DNA of 64,000 bases, from NCBI RefSeq assembly GCF_000412695.1, contig NC_021499.1, positions 3,348,001 to 3,412,000 of the forward strand. Reading direction: 5' to 3'. Of the stretch, positions 1 to 9,240 are shown piece by piece. Source of the DNA: Pseudomonas resinovorans NBRC 106553. GTDB taxonomy: Bacteria; Pseudomonadota; Gammaproteobacteria; Pseudomonadales; Pseudomonadaceae. The notes below the pieces were generated by a model that saw only the letters and a program-made list of their open reading frames with translations, searched no databases and was not told the origin of the DNA. Each line of letters opens with the position of its first letter. The first letter of the stretch is position 1. Both the position numbers and the translations under genes were made by a program.

Positions 1-981
1 TTGTCCCGCCGCTATCTCGGCCCGCTGGGCGGATGGCTGATCTTCATCGCCATCGCGGCCAACGGCTACGGCGCCCTGGTTGCCTACATGACCGGCAGCG
101 GCAACATCATGTCGGACTTCTTCGGCCAGTACGGCCTCAGCCGGGAGATGGGCAGCCTGATCTTCTTCGTGCCCTCGGCGCTGGTGCTCTACCTCGGCCT
201 CAAGGCCCTGGGCGTGGGTGAGAAGTTCATCAGCGCGGGCATGGTGGCCATCGTCTGCCTGCTGATCGGCGCCACCCTGATCCACGACGACACCCGCATC
301 GCCAACCTCTGGCAGAGCCAGTGGCAATACGTGGTGCCGGTGTTCAACCTGGCGGTATTCGTCTTCGGCGCCCAGTTCCTGGTGCCGGAGCTGGTGCGTG
401 GCAACCTGACCACGCCCCGGCGACTGCCGCGGCTGATCGTGATCGGCATGCTGCTGACCTTCGTGCTGGTGGCGGCGATTCCCGCCTCGGTGATTGCCCT
501 CGTGGGTACCGAGAACCTCAGCGAAGTGGCCACCCTGAGCTGGGGCAAGTCCCTTGGTTCGTGGGCCTACTACGTCGCCAACACCTTTGCCCTGCTGGCC
601 ATGCTGACCTCTTACTGGGGCCTGGGTGGCAGTCTGTTCAGCAACATCTTCGACCACTTCCGCCTGGGCAGCGACGACAACCGCCGCCGGCGCCTGGCGG
701 TGCTGGCGGTGGTCTCCGTGCCGCCCTTCCTGCTGGCCTACTCGGGCCTGGCCAACTTCGTCGACGCCCTGTACTTCGCCGGGACCTTCGGCGGCGTCCT
801 GATGGGCATCATCCCGATACTCCTGCTCAACGCGGCGCGCCGCCGTGGTGACCGCACCCCGGAGTTCAGCTGCGGCTGGTACGCCCATCCGCTGGTACAG
901 GGCGCCATCGTACTGATGTTCGCCGCCAGCGGCGTCTACGCGATCGCGTCCTTGCTGGGGCTACTGCCGAGCAGTTGGTAA
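1..981 (+). CDS. Amino-acid permease, 5' end outside window
   Basis: This is the C-terminal part of an integral inner-membrane permease. The visible 326 residues form about nine hydrophobic helices and end in a helix just before the stop. The stretch around AAYGALVAYMTG-like residues near the visible start (NGYGALVAYMTGSGNIM) resembles helix 3 of the tryptophan/tyrosine/serine permease group within the APC superfamily. Such proteins are usually about 400 residues, so roughly 70-100 residues lie upstream of the window and the TTG at position 1 is probably not the start. Substrate cannot be told from sequence. It converges with a PucR-type regulator, a family often placed beside amine and purine transport genes. 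Confidence 0.75.
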   Translation: MSRRYLGPLGGWLIFIAIAANGYGALVAYMTGSGNIMSDFFGQYGLSREMGSLIFFVPSALVLYLGLKALGVGEKFISAGMVAIVCLLIGATLIHDDTRIANLWQSQWQYVVPVFNLAVFVFGAQFLVPELVRGNLTTPRRLPRLIVIGMLLTFVLVAAIPASVIALVGTENLSEVATLSWGKSLGSWAYYVANTFALLAMLTSYWGLGGSLFSNIFDHFRLGSDDNRRRRLAVLAVVSVPPFLLAYSGLANFVDALYFAGTFGGVLMGIIPILLLNAARRRGDRTPEFSCGWYAHPLVQGAIVLMFAASGVYAIASLLGLLPSSW

Positions 982-1050
982 CCCGCAGTCGGGATGCCGG
1001 GTGTCCACCCGGCATCCCCAGGGCCCGACACGGGCCCGACGTCATCTCAC

Positions 1051-2544
1051 TCACGCCCTGACGCCGGCGATTTCACCGGCCCGCAGGGCGATCCAGAGCA
1101 CCGCGACATCCTCGGTGCTGTCCAGGGAACGGCCGGTGATTTCCTCGATCCGGCGAACCCGGTACACCAGCGTCTGCTTGTGCACGTTCAGGCACTGGGC
1201 GGCCTTCTGCCAGGAGCGGTTCTGCTCCAGGAATACCCGCAACGTCTGCTCCAACTGCGCGCTCTGCTGCTGGTCGTAGTCCGCCAGCAGGCCCAGCACG
1301 CTGCGATGGACCCGCGCCGCTTCGTCGAGGCTGCCGGGCAGCCAGGGCTGCTCGGCCTGGGCGCTGCCATAGGCCACCAGCGGCCGCTGCGCGGAGGCAT
1401 GGGCCAAGGCCAACCGTGCTTCCCGCAACGCCTCCGCCGCCCGCGCCGGATGCCCGAGCGCACTGCTCAGGCCCAGGGGACAGCCCAGCTCGGCTTGCAG
1501 CCGCGTCGCCGTTTCCGGCTCCGCCAGCAACAGGATCAGCTCCTGCCCCAGGTTGCGCACCAGGAACTCCAGGCCGTGGCGGCGCAAGCGCGCTTGCCAG
1601 TCGCCCGGTAGCTCGCCGGCGGGACAGGCCAGCGCCACCACCGCCTGCTCCACCGGACACTGCAACTGCGCCAGGCGTTCGCGGGCCGCGCGTTCGGCCA
1701 GGCGTTGCTGGAACAGGTCGTCGAGCAGTTCCGAGCCCAGGCGCAGCTGCCGCTCCTGCTCCACCTGCAGGCGTTCCAGTTCGATGCCGAGAATCCCGGC
1801 CAGATGGTGCAGCAGGCCGTAGTCCAGCAGCTCACCGCCGCAGGCGAGGATTTCGCAGGAGGGCTGTGACGGCAGGGCCATCACCATGGCCTCGGCATCC
1901 AGGTCGGCGCGGGTGCAGCGCACCACCGCCGGCATCGCTCCGCGCAGTTCCCGGCGGCGTGCCAGCAACGCCTGGCGCCAGGCCTCCGGCAGGGGCTCCA
2001 GCCCCGGCTGCCAGGGTTCCAGGCTGCGGGCATCGAACAGGTAGAGGCTGGCTCGCACGTCCTTGGCCAGACGCGCCAGGAGCGCCCCGACGCCGATACC
2101 CCGCAGCCCCATGCGGGCGCTTTCGTAGAGCTGGCTGATGGCGTTGCGGCGCTCGAACTCTTCTTGCTTGCCGGCCTCCAGGATGGCCCGGGTCACCGCT
2201 GAGAATGGCACTGAGTAGTGGGTCATCAGCAGGGGGAAGTCCATCTGCTCGGCCGCCTGGCGCAAGGCGTCGATGTCCTCTGGCGCCTGCATGTTCTCGC
2301 CGATCATCAGCCCGGCCACCTTGGCCTGGGCCAGCCGCTCCAGGTAGAGGCGCTGGTCGGCGGCGGCAAGGGGAATGCCGATGCCCGTGGTCATCAGCAG
2401 GTCGCCCTCCCCCAGCCACTCGGTGGGGTCGGCCAGCTCGCACACATGGGCCCAGCGGACCGGTCGCGATAGGCCTGCCGGCCCATTGAGCAAGCGGGTG
2501 CGCAAGGGCGCGATGTCGATGATGTCCTGGATGCAGAGGGGCAT
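1051..2544 (-). CDS. PucR-family transcriptional regulator
   Basis: A 497-residue cytoplasmic regulator. The N-terminal 120 residues, starting MPLCIQDIIDIAPLRTRLL, match the PucR sensor domain, and the last 60 residues carry the PucR C-terminal helix-turn-helix (FLEQNRSWQKAAQCLNVHKQ, then TLVYRVRRIEEITG). The middle is a GGDEF-like degenerate region usual in the family. The frame stays open to 2748, but the extra 68 residues are unlike the family and overlap the divergent gene, so the ATG at 2544 is chosen. It stands back to back with the PotD-like binding protein gene, which is the most likely target. Ligand unknown; members sense purines, amino acids or polyamine breakdown products. Confidence 0.85.
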   Translation of the reverse strand: MPLCIQDIIDIAPLRTRLLNGPAGLSRPVRWAHVCELADPTEWLGEGDLLMTTGIGIPLAAADQRLYLERLAQAKVAGLMIGENMQAPEDIDALRQAAEQMDFPLLMTHYSVPFSAVTRAILEAGKQEEFERRNAISQLYESARMGLRGIGVGALLARLAKDVRASLYLFDARSLEPWQPGLEPLPEAWRQALLARRRELRGAMPAVVRCTRADLDAEAMVMALPSQPSCEILACGGELLDYGLLHHLAGILGIELERLQVEQERQLRLGSELLDDLFQQRLAERAARERLAQLQCPVEQAVVALACPAGELPGDWQARLRRHGLEFLVRNLGQELILLLAEPETATRLQAELGCPLGLSSALGHPARAAEALREARLALAHASAQRPLVAYGSAQAEQPWLPGSLDEAARVHRSVLGLLADYDQQQSAQLEQTLRVFLEQNRSWQKAAQCLNVHKQTLVYRVRRIEEITGRSLDSTEDVAVLWIALRAGEIAGVRA

Positions 2545-2747
2545 GGGTGGGTCCGGCTGGCAGGGAAAATTCCCCCGTGGACGGCAAGGATGGCACCAAC
2601 GAATCCCGCTGTCGTGGGGTAATACAAGCCTTAGTACGCGGGTATGAACGACCCGCTGCGATTCTTGGTTCCGTCTGATTGCCCGAGCAGCCGCCCGGCA
2701 AAGAGACTGGCATCCCCCACCGCTCTCGCTCGATGGAGAAAACAACA

Positions 2748-3785
2748 ATGTACAAATCCCTGAGTATTTCCCTGGCCCTTGCCCTGGGCACCACCCTGGC
2801 CGGTACGGCGCTGGCCGACATCACCGTGGTTTCCCATGGCGGCGCCAACAAGGCCGCCCAGGTGAAGGCCTTCTACGAGCCCTACACCCAGCAGACCGGC
2901 ACGCAGATCATCGCCGGTGAGTTCAATGGCGAGATGGCCAAGGTCAAGGTGATGGTGGACACCAACAGCGTCTCCTGGGACGTGGTCGAAATGGAGATGC
3001 CCGAGCTGGCGCGGGCCTGCGACGAAGGCATGCTGGAGGAGTTCACCGACGCCCCGGCCATCGCCTCCGCTGCGGCCAACCTGCTGCCGGGCGCGGTACA
3101 GCCTTGCGGGGTAGGCTTCTTCGTGTGGTCCACGGTGCTGGCGTACAACGGCGACAAGCTGAAAACCGCCCCCACCGGCTGGGCGGACTTCTGGGACCTG
3201 GAGAAATTCCCCGGCAAGCGCGGGCTGCGCAAGGGCGCGATGTACACCCTGGAATTCGCCCTGATGGCCGACGGCGTAGCGCCCAAGGACGTCTACGACG
3301 TGCTCGCCACCAAGGAAGGCCAGGACCGCGCCTTCAAGAAGCTCGACCAGATCAAGCCGAACATCCAGTGGTGGGAAGCCGGCGCCCAGCCGCCCCAGTA
3401 CCTGGCCTCGGGCGACGTGGTCATGAGCTCGGTCTACAACGGCCGCATCGCGGCGGTGCAGGACGAGAGCAACCTCAAGATCGTCTGGAACGGCGGCATC
3501 TTCGACATGGACGCCTATGCCATTCCCAAGGGCGCGAAGAACCCGGAGGAAGGCCTGAAGTTCATTTCCTTCGCCCTCCAGACCGAACAGCAGAAGGCCT
3601 ACGCCCAGCAGATCGCCTACGGCCCGGTGAACACCCAGGCGGTGGACCTGGTGGGCCCTGCGCGCCGCAAGAACATGCCGACCGACGCCGCCAACCTGCA
3701 ACAGCAGGTGGCCATGAACGCCAGCTTCTGGGCTGACCACGGCGAACAACTGGAGCAGCGCTTCAACGCCTGGGCAGCCAAGTGA
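2748..3785 (+). CDS. PotD-like ABC transporter substrate-binding protein
   Basis: A 345-residue periplasmic binding protein. Residues 1-22 are a Sec signal peptide (LALALGTTLAGTALA, cut before DITVV). The mature part follows the PotD/PotF pattern of COG0687: an initial ITVVSHGG strand, the SWDVVEMEM ligand-loop region and a YNGRIAAVQDE segment near residue 225. The usual ligands are polyamines or related amines. GGAG precedes the ATG at 2748, which is preferred over two upstream in-frame ATGs. No permease or ATPase genes follow; a strong terminator comes straight after, so the protein must work with a transporter encoded elsewhere. The divergent PucR regulator probably controls it. Confidence 0.85.
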   Translation: MYKSLSISLALALGTTLAGTALADITVVSHGGANKAAQVKAFYEPYTQQTGTQIIAGEFNGEMAKVKVMVDTNSVSWDVVEMEMPELARACDEGMLEEFTDAPAIASAAANLLPGAVQPCGVGFFVWSTVLAYNGDKLKTAPTGWADFWDLEKFPGKRGLRKGAMYTLEFALMADGVAPKDVYDVLATKEGQDRAFKKLDQIKPNIQWWEAGAQPPQYLASGDVVMSSVYNGRIAAVQDESNLKIVWNGGIFDMDAYAIPKGAKNPEEGLKFISFALQTEQQKAYAQQIAYGPVNTQAVDLVGPARRKNMPTDAANLQQQVAMNASFWADHGEQLEQRFNAWAAK

Positions 3786-3820
3786 ATCCACCGTGCAGGG
3801 CCTAGGGCCCTGCCCTTTCC

Positions 3821-3846
3821 AACCGCCCTTCGGGGCGGTTTTTTTA
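3821..3846 (+). terminator. Rho-independent terminator
   Basis: The stem AACCGCCC pairs with GGGCGGTT around a short loop and is followed by seven T residues. It lies 36 bases after the binding-protein stop codon and closes that transcript. Confidence 0.9.
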
Positions 3847-3895
3847 TGGCGACTCCCTAGATATTCCGAACGCGGCCCACCCCTCTCCTAGCCCC

Positions 3896-3980
3896 GTAGG
3901 GTGGACCACGCTTCATCGGTCCACCAGGCGAGGTTCGGCCGAGCGCCGATGGTGGATGTGAAGAGCGACATCCACCCTAC
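3896..3980. repeat. 85-bp palindromic interspersed repeat, copy 1
   Basis: The element begins GTAGGGTGGA and ends TCCACCCTAC, so its ends are inverted repeats, with a second nested GGTCCACC-type pairing. A nearly identical copy lies at 22701-22785. It sits in the gene-free stretch between the terminator and the PQQ dehydrogenase gene, next to a hairpin repeat of the GTAGGATGGG class (about 3980-4047) and a longer repeat. Confidence 0.8.
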
Positions 3981-4045
3981 GTACCCATCAGCCCTTCCGC
4001 ATGGGTATCGCTTCGCTCAGCGGAACGCCGCCCGACCCATCCTAC

Positions 4046-4372
4046 GATCGCGCACCGGCGAGTGCACACGAGCCTGTTGCCCATACCGGCCTGATACGAA
4101 GCAGGAAGATGACGCCGCGCAAAGCGCCCCTTCAGGAGGCCGAGTGGAATCGCTGTGGAAGGGGTTGAGCGACATGGATGTCGCGAGAGGCGCGTGGGGC
4201 CATGGATGGCCCCTCGCGCCGTGCCCCTGGAACAGCGATGTAGCGAGGGTACCCCGGCGCAGCCGGGGCCGGATGCAGGGGCAAGCGTTTTGCTTCCTTT
4301 GGGGCGACTGCCAAAGGGAGTCGCCCGGGAGGGCGAAACAGACCCCGAAGCCCACTCGACAATGAGCCGTAA
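4046..4372 (+). repeat. About 300-bp interspersed repeat, copy A
   Basis: This copy shares long blocks with three others in the window (B near 22830-23215, C near 28035-28372, D near 54307-54640). Shared landmarks in order are GATGACGCCGCGC, CCCCTTCAGGAGGCCGAG, GGCCATGGATGGCCC-like, GCCGGATGCAGGGGCAAGC and GGGAGGGCGAAACAG. Frames across it are open only because it is GC-rich, and they differ between copies, so it is treated as non-coding. No transposase or target duplication is visible. Confidence 0.8.
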
Positions 4373-4563
4373 TCAAAGCCCGAAGCCCCAACGACGTTGG
4401 GTTTCGCTTCGCTCTACACCAACCTACGAAAGCGGGCCCCTTGGGCTGGCAACGGGGAAATGGTGACCACCCACCGACTGGTCTAGCGTTACCAGGGTTG
4501 CGCCCCCGTGCCGTCAGGGCCGGATTCGCCCCAGCAGGGGCACGATCATGGGAGGTAACCCGC

Positions 4564-7008
4564 ATGGACCGGAGCAAAGGCGCCGCCAGGACATTCCTGC
4601 TGGGACTGGGGCTGATAATCGCCATCGTCGGCCTGCTGCTGGTAATAGGCGGCGGCGTGTTGGTGGCCCGTGGGGGCAGCTGGTACTACCTGATCGCGGG
4701 CCTCGCCATCGTCATCAGTGGCGGCCTGATCGCAAGATCACGGCCCTCGGGCGCCTGGTTGTACGCCATCGTCCTGCTGCTCTCCTGCGTCTGGGCGGTG
4801 TGGGACGCCGGCTTCGAGTTCTGGCCACTGCTGTCGCGGCTGCTCATGCTGGCGGTGATCGGTTTCGTGGTGATGCTGGCCTACCCCACGCTGGTGCACG
4901 CTTCCGGCGGCAGCGGCGGTCGCATCGCCTACCTGCTGGCCGCCCTGCTGGCGGTCGGCTCGGTGGCGGCCTTCTCCAGCATGTTCAGCCACAGGCCCCT
5001 GGTCGAGGCGGCCGGGGCGCCCCAGGTCAGGCCCCTGGCGCCAGGCCAGGCGCCGAAGGACTGGTCCACCTGGAGCGGCGCCACCCCACGGGGTGAGCGC
5101 TTCGCCGCGCTGGAGCAGATCAACAAGGACAACATCCAGCAGCTCAAGGTGGCCTGGACCTTCCGCCACGGCGACTTCCCGGTCAGCACCGGCGCCGGCG
5201 CGGAGGACCAGATCACGCCACTGCAGATCGGCGACACCCTCTTCACCTGCAGCGCCTACGGCAAGGTGTTCGCCCTGGACGTCGATACCGGCGAGCAGCG
5301 CTGGCGCTTCGATCCGAAGGCCGAGACGCCGAGTTGGCAGCGCTGCCGGGGCCTGGCCTACCACGAGGACCGTATCGAAGAACCGGCCCCGGCCACTGAA
5401 GCCGCCCCGACGCAAGCCGGTGCCCCGACCCCGGCTGGGGTGAAGATCACGACGGTCGTGGACACCCCACTGGTGTACAGCACCGCCTCGGCCTGCCCCA
5501 AGCGCATTTTCCTGCCGACCATCGACGCCCGCCTGATCGCGCTGAATGCCGAAACCGGCGAGCCCTGCGCCGACTTCGGCGATAACGGCACCGTGGATCT
5601 CAAGATGGGCATGGGTGACATCCCGCCGGGCTGGTACCAGCAGACCTCCGCACCGCTGGTGGCAGGCAGGCTGGTGGTGGTCGGCGGCCGGGTGGCGGAC
5701 AACTGGTCCGTCGACGAACCCTCGGGCGTGGTGCGCGCCTTCGACGTCCACAGCGGCGAGCTGGTGTGGGCCTGGGATGCCGGCAACCCGGCGATCACCG
5801 GGCTGCCACCGGCGGGCGAGACCTATACCCGCAATTCGCCGAACGTCTGGTCGGCCATGGCCTACGACGAGAAGCTCGGCCTCATCTACCTGCCCATGGG
5901 CAACCAGACGCCGGACTTCTTCGGTGGCCAGCGTGCCGAGGAAAGCGAGAAGTACAGCTCCTCCATCGTCGCCGTCGAGGTAGCGACCGGCCGCCCGCGC
6001 TGGCACTTCCAGATGACCCACCACGACCTGTGGGACTTCGACCTGCCGGCGCAGCCGCTGCTCTACGATGTGCCCGACGGCAAGGGCGGTACCCGGCCCG
6101 CGCTGGTCCAGGTCACCAAGCAGGGCATGATCTTCATGCTCGATCGCGAAACCGGCGAGCCCCTGGCGCAAGTCGAGGAGCGCCCGGTGCCCCAGGGCAA
6201 TGTCCCCGGCGAGCGCTATTCACCGACCCAGCCCTACTCGGTGGGTATGCCGCAGATCGGCAATGAGACCCTCAAGGAAGCGGACATGTGGGGCGCCACC
6301 CTGCTCGACCAGTTGCTCTGCCGCATCCAGTTCGCCGGCATGCGCCACGAGGGGGTGTACACGCCGCCGGGCCTCGACCACGCGTTGCAGATGCCCGGTT
6401 CATTGGGCGGGATGAACTGGGGCAGCGTGTCGGTGGACCCGACCACCGACTACATGTTCGTCAACGACATGCGCCTGGGCCTGGCCAACTACATGATCCC
6501 CCGCGAGCAGATGCCGAAGAACGCCAGCGGCATCGAGATGGGCGCGGTGCCGCAGGAGGGCACGCCATTCGGCGCCATGCGCCAGCGCTTCCTCTCCCCT
6601 CTGGGCATCCCCTGCCAGAAGCCACCCTTCGGCACCCTGACCGCCATCGACCTGAAAACCCGCCAGATCGCCTGGCAGGTGCCCGTGGGCACCGTGCAGG
6701 ACACCGGCCCCTTCGGCATCAAGATGCGCATGCCGATCCCCATCGGCATGCCGACCCTAGGCCCAACGCTGGCCACCCAGTCCGGCCTGCTGTTCTTCGC
6801 CGGCGCCCAGGGCGACTTCTACCTGCGCGCCTTCGATTCCGCCACAGGCGAGGAAATCTGGAAGGCCCGCCTGCCGGTCGGCAGCCAGGGCGGGCCGATG
6901 ACCTATGTATCGCCCAAAACCGGCAAGCAGTACGTGGTGATCACCGCCGGCGGCGCGCGCCAATCGCCGGATCGCGGCGACTACGTGATCGCCTACGCGC
7001 TGCCCTGA
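4564..7008 (+). CDS. Membrane-bound PQQ-dependent dehydrogenase (glucose/quinate/shikimate family)
   Basis: An 814-residue inner-membrane quinoprotein that oxidises a sugar or cyclic polyol in the periplasm and passes electrons to ubiquinone. The first 140 residues hold five membrane helices; the rest is the PQQ beta-propeller, with typical blocks WSTWSGATPRGERFAALEQI, HHDLWDFDLPAQP and ADMWGATLLDQLLCRIQF and the ending GDYVIAYALP. GGGAGGT lies 6 bases before the ATG at 4564. The C-terminal phrasing FLSPLGIPCQKPPFGTLTAI and the PIGMPTLG segment look closer to quinate/shikimate dehydrogenase than to glucose dehydrogenase, but this is a judgement from memory of the families. An Ala/Pro/Thr-rich insert of about 25 residues lies near residue 280. 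No PQQ biosynthesis genes are nearby. Confidence 0.8.
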   Translation: MDRSKGAARTFLLGLGLIIAIVGLLLVIGGGVLVARGGSWYYLIAGLAIVISGGLIARSRPSGAWLYAIVLLLSCVWAVWDAGFEFWPLLSRLLMLAVIGFVVMLAYPTLVHASGGSGGRIAYLLAALLAVGSVAAFSSMFSHRPLVEAAGAPQVRPLAPGQAPKDWSTWSGATPRGERFAALEQINKDNIQQLKVAWTFRHGDFPVSTGAGAEDQITPLQIGDTLFTCSAYGKVFALDVDTGEQRWRFDPKAETPSWQRCRGLAYHEDRIEEPAPATEAAPTQAGAPTPAGVKITTVVDTPLVYSTASACPKRIFLPTIDARLIALNAETGEPCADFGDNGTVDLKMGMGDIPPGWYQQTSAPLVAGRLVVVGGRVADNWSVDEPSGVVRAFDVHSGELVWAWDAGNPAITGLPPAGETYTRNSPNVWSAMAYDEKLGLIYLPMGNQTPDFFGGQRAEESEKYSSSIVAVEVATGRPRWHFQMTHHDLWDFDLPAQPLLYDVPDGKGGTRPALVQVTKQGMIFMLDRETGEPLAQVEERPVPQGNVPGERYSPTQPYSVGMPQIGNETLKEADMWGATLLDQLLCRIQFAGMRHEGVYTPPGLDHALQMPGSLGGMNWGSVSVDPTTDYMFVNDMRLGLANYMIPREQMPKNASGIEMGAVPQEGTPFGAMRQRFLSPLGIPCQKPPFGTLTAIDLKTRQIAWQVPVGTVQDTGPFGIKMRMPIPIGMPTLGPTLATQSGLLFFAGAQGDFYLRAFDSATGEEIWKARLPVGSQGGPMTYVSPKTGKQYVVITAGGARQSPDRGDYVIAYALP

Positions 7009-7019
7009 GGCCGCTCGGT

Positions 7020-7211
7020 TCAGTTGCCGAGCGAGCCCTTGTCCGGCGCGTTTTCGATGGCCTGCGGCAGGGTTTTCCTGCTGCCCAGCGGCGTCGACTG
7101 GAAGCAGATGCCACTGCTGCCCCGATGGTTTTCAGTGGCAGCGTTGGTGTGAACGGCGATACCGGCCAGGGAAAAGGCCAGCGAGGTCAGAAGGCTTTTG
7201 AGGTTCTTCAT
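7020..7211 (-). CDS. Small secreted protein of unknown function
   Basis: A 63-residue product. Residues 1-23 form a signal peptide (KNLKSLLTSLAFSLAGIAV, then HTNA before ATENH), leaving about 40 mature residues with one cysteine. I do not recognise the family. The ATG at 7211 is chosen because the signal peptide begins there; upstream in-frame sequence is unlike a leader. It converges with the PQQ dehydrogenase gene. About 110 bases upstream is a GATACA-type direct repeat also found before DoxX and a response regulator, so it may share their control. Confidence 0.5.
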   Translation of the reverse strand: MKNLKSLLTSLAFSLAGIAVHTNAATENHRGSSGICFQSTPLGSRKTLPQAIENAPDKGSLGN

Positions 7212-7320
7212 CGGATGCATCCCGGTGGGTGGACTGTTCGAGGCCAGTCTGCAAAAGCCGGGTGCCCTCCGTGTGTCAGCCGCTGGCGTTATTGCAAGCC
7301 TCTGTACCCAGCGGCGCGGG

Positions 7321-7336
7321 GATACAGAGGCATACA
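7321..7336. promoter_or_regulatory. Direct-repeat operator candidate, site 1
   Basis: The sequence GATACA-GAGG-CATACA is a direct repeat with 10-bp spacing. It lies 110 bases upstream of the small secreted protein gene. Matching sites occur at 12097, 14236 and 26514. Confidence 0.5.
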
Positions 7337-7341
7337 CGGGT

Positions 7342-8346
7342 TCAGGGCCGGGCGGCCTCGCCGGCGGGAGCCTCCACGGGGTGTTCCGGGCGCTTGGCGT
7401 AACGCTGGGCCAGGACCGCGCAGACCATGAGCTGTATCTGATGGAACAGCATCAGCGGCAGGATCAGCACGCCGATGCTGCCGCCGGCGAACAGCACCTG
7501 GGCCATGGGTACCCCGGTGGCCAGGCTCTTCTTCGAGCCACAGAAGAGAATCGTGATGCGATCCTCGATGTTGAAGCCCAGCCATTTGCCCAGCAGGTTC
7601 ACGACGATGAGCGCCAGCGCCAGCAACAGGCAGCAGCCGAGGACCACACCGGCCAGTTTGAGGGGCGGGATCTGCGTCCAGATGCCACCAATCACCGCCG
7701 AACTGAAGGCGGTGTACACCACCAGCAGGATCGAGCTCTGGTCGACGTTCTTCAGCCAGCCCTTGTTGCGGGCCACCCAGCCACCGATCCAGCGCCGGGC
7801 GATCTGCCCCGCGATGAACGGCAGCAGCAGCTGGGCGCTGATCTTGCCGATGGCATCGAGGGTGGAACCGCCATCCCCGTGCACGCCCATCAGCAAGGCC
7901 ACCAGCGCCGGGGTCACGAAGATGCCCAGCAGGCTGGACGCCGCCGCGCTGCACACCGCCGCCGGGATGTTGCCGCGCGCCAGGGAGGTGAAGGCGATGG
8001 CCGATTGCACGGTCGCCGGCAGCACGCAGAGGTAGAGGAAGCCGGCATAGAGCTGCTGGCCCACCAGGGGCATGAGCACCGGCTTCAGGGCCAGGCCCAG
8101 CAGGGGGAACAGGCCGAAGGTGCAGAGGAACACCAGCAGGTGCAGGCGCCAGTGCCCCGCACCTGCGATGACCGCTTCGCGGGACAGCTTGGCGCCATGG
8201 AGGAAGAACAGCAGGGCGATGGCGAGGTTGGTGACCCAGTCGAAGACGGTGGCCACCTGGCCCTGGGCGGGCAGCAGGCTGGCGATCGCGACGACGGCGA
8301 TCAGCGCAAGGGTGAAATTGTCCGGTAGGAAACGCGAGCGAGCCAT
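7342..8346 (-). CDS. Bile acid:sodium symporter family transporter (YfeH-like)
   Basis: A 334-residue inner-membrane protein with about ten helices. The pattern LALLFFLHGAKLSREAV-like near residue 43, LPATVQSAIAFTSLARGN near residue 108 and FCGSKKSLATGVPMAQVLF near residue 270 is that of the SBF-like family (PF13593, E. coli YfeH), which is related to bile-acid and arsenite carriers but whose substrates are mostly unknown. It is transcribed divergently from an AraC-type regulator 83 bases away, which is the likely controller. The start at 8346 lacks a clear ribosome-binding site, but the N-terminus MARSRFLPDNFTLALI fits the family. Confidence 0.85.
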   Translation of the reverse strand: MARSRFLPDNFTLALIAVVAIASLLPAQGQVATVFDWVTNLAIALLFFLHGAKLSREAVIAGAGHWRLHLLVFLCTFGLFPLLGLALKPVLMPLVGQQLYAGFLYLCVLPATVQSAIAFTSLARGNIPAAVCSAAASSLLGIFVTPALVALLMGVHGDGGSTLDAIGKISAQLLLPFIAGQIARRWIGGWVARNKGWLKNVDQSSILLVVYTAFSSAVIGGIWTQIPPLKLAGVVLGCCLLLALALIVVNLLGKWLGFNIEDRITILFCGSKKSLATGVPMAQVLFAGGSIGVLILPLMLFHQIQLMVCAVLAQRYAKRPEHPVEAPAGEAARP

Positions 8347-8429
8347 TGTAGGAATCCGATTGTTGTCAGACAGGCCCGGCCTACTCTAGCCTTGGCTATC
8401 GATGCCGACTAACGCAATAGGGGCAAAAA

Positions 8430-9221
8430 ATGCCTACAAACGGACAGATGCCGATCCGCGAGCGCCATGTCCCCCAACTGCCCCACCTGCCCCGGCCGCT
8501 GTTCGCCCGCAACGAATCCCTCACCAGTGCCGCCGGTACGCGGCGCCACAGCCATCCCTGGGTCCAGCTCTCCTACGCCATTCGCGGCGTGCTGCACGTG
8601 CACACGGCGGCCGGCAGCTTCGTGGCGCCGCCCCAGCGCGCGGTGTGGATTCCGGCCGACCTGGAGCACGAGGTATTCAGCTCCCCCCATACCGAGATGC
8701 GCAGCCTGTACCTGTCCTGCGAGAGCACCGGTAGCGGCCCGCAGGAGTGCCGGGTCATCGAGATCGATGCGCTGACCCGCGAGTTGATCCGGCGCTTCTG
8801 CGAGCTGCCGGTGGAATACGACGAGCAGGGACCCGACGGCCGCCTGGCCCAGGTCCTGCTCGACCAGTTGGCCGTGGCCCGGGGTGTTGGCCTGTCGCTG
8901 CCCCTGCCCAGCGATACGCGCCTGCGCCGCCTGTGCCGGCAGCTACAGGAAACCCCGGACGACCAGCGCACCCTGGTGCAGTGGAGCCTGGACCTGGGCG
9001 CCTCGGAGAAGACCCTGAGGCGCCTGTTCCTGAAGGAAACCGGGCTCACCTTCCGCGCCTGGCGCCAGCGCCTGCGGCTGCTGGGCTCGCTGGAAGCCCT
9101 GGAGCAAGGCCGACGGGTCACCGAGGTCGCCCTCGCCTGTGGCTACGATTCCACCTCGGCCTTCATTGCCGCGTTCCGCCAGCACTTCGGCGTGACGCCC
9201 GGGGATTTCTTCCAGCCCTGA
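8430..9221 (+). CDS. AraC-family regulator with cupin sensor domain
   Basis: A 263-residue cytoplasmic activator. Residues 30-110 are a small cupin-type ligand domain starting at RHSHPWVQLSYAIRG. Residues 165-263 hold the double helix-turn-helix of AraC, with LDLGASEKTLRRLF and VTEVALACGYDSTSAFIAAF as the recognition parts. AGGGG lies 8 bases before the ATG at 8430; a second in-frame ATG is at 8448. The layout, regulator back to back with a transporter, resembles E. coli NimR/NimT, so control of the YfeH-like gene is inferred. Confidence 0.85.
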   Translation: MPTNGQMPIRERHVPQLPHLPRPLFARNESLTSAAGTRRHSHPWVQLSYAIRGVLHVHTAAGSFVAPPQRAVWIPADLEHEVFSSPHTEMRSLYLSCESTGSGPQECRVIEIDALTRELIRRFCELPVEYDEQGPDGRLAQVLLDQLAVARGVGLSLPLPSDTRLRRLCRQLQETPDDQRTLVQWSLDLGASEKTLRRLFLKETGLTFRAWRQRLRLLGSLEALEQGRRVTEVALACGYDSTSAFIAAFRQHFGVTPGDFFQP

Positions 9222-9240
9222 CCTGCGCCCTGTCCCTGGC

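Noticed and set aside
3901..4365. Open frames inside the ~300-bp repeat (also near 22706-23137, 27853-28310 and 54400-54900)
   Set aside because: Frames differ between copies, lack ribosome-binding sites and shift with small insertions, so they are not treated as genes.
7012..7033. CGCTCGG/CCGAGCG hairpin after the PQQ dehydrogenase as a terminator
   Set aside because: No T-run follows and it overlaps the stop region of the small secreted gene; too weak to call.
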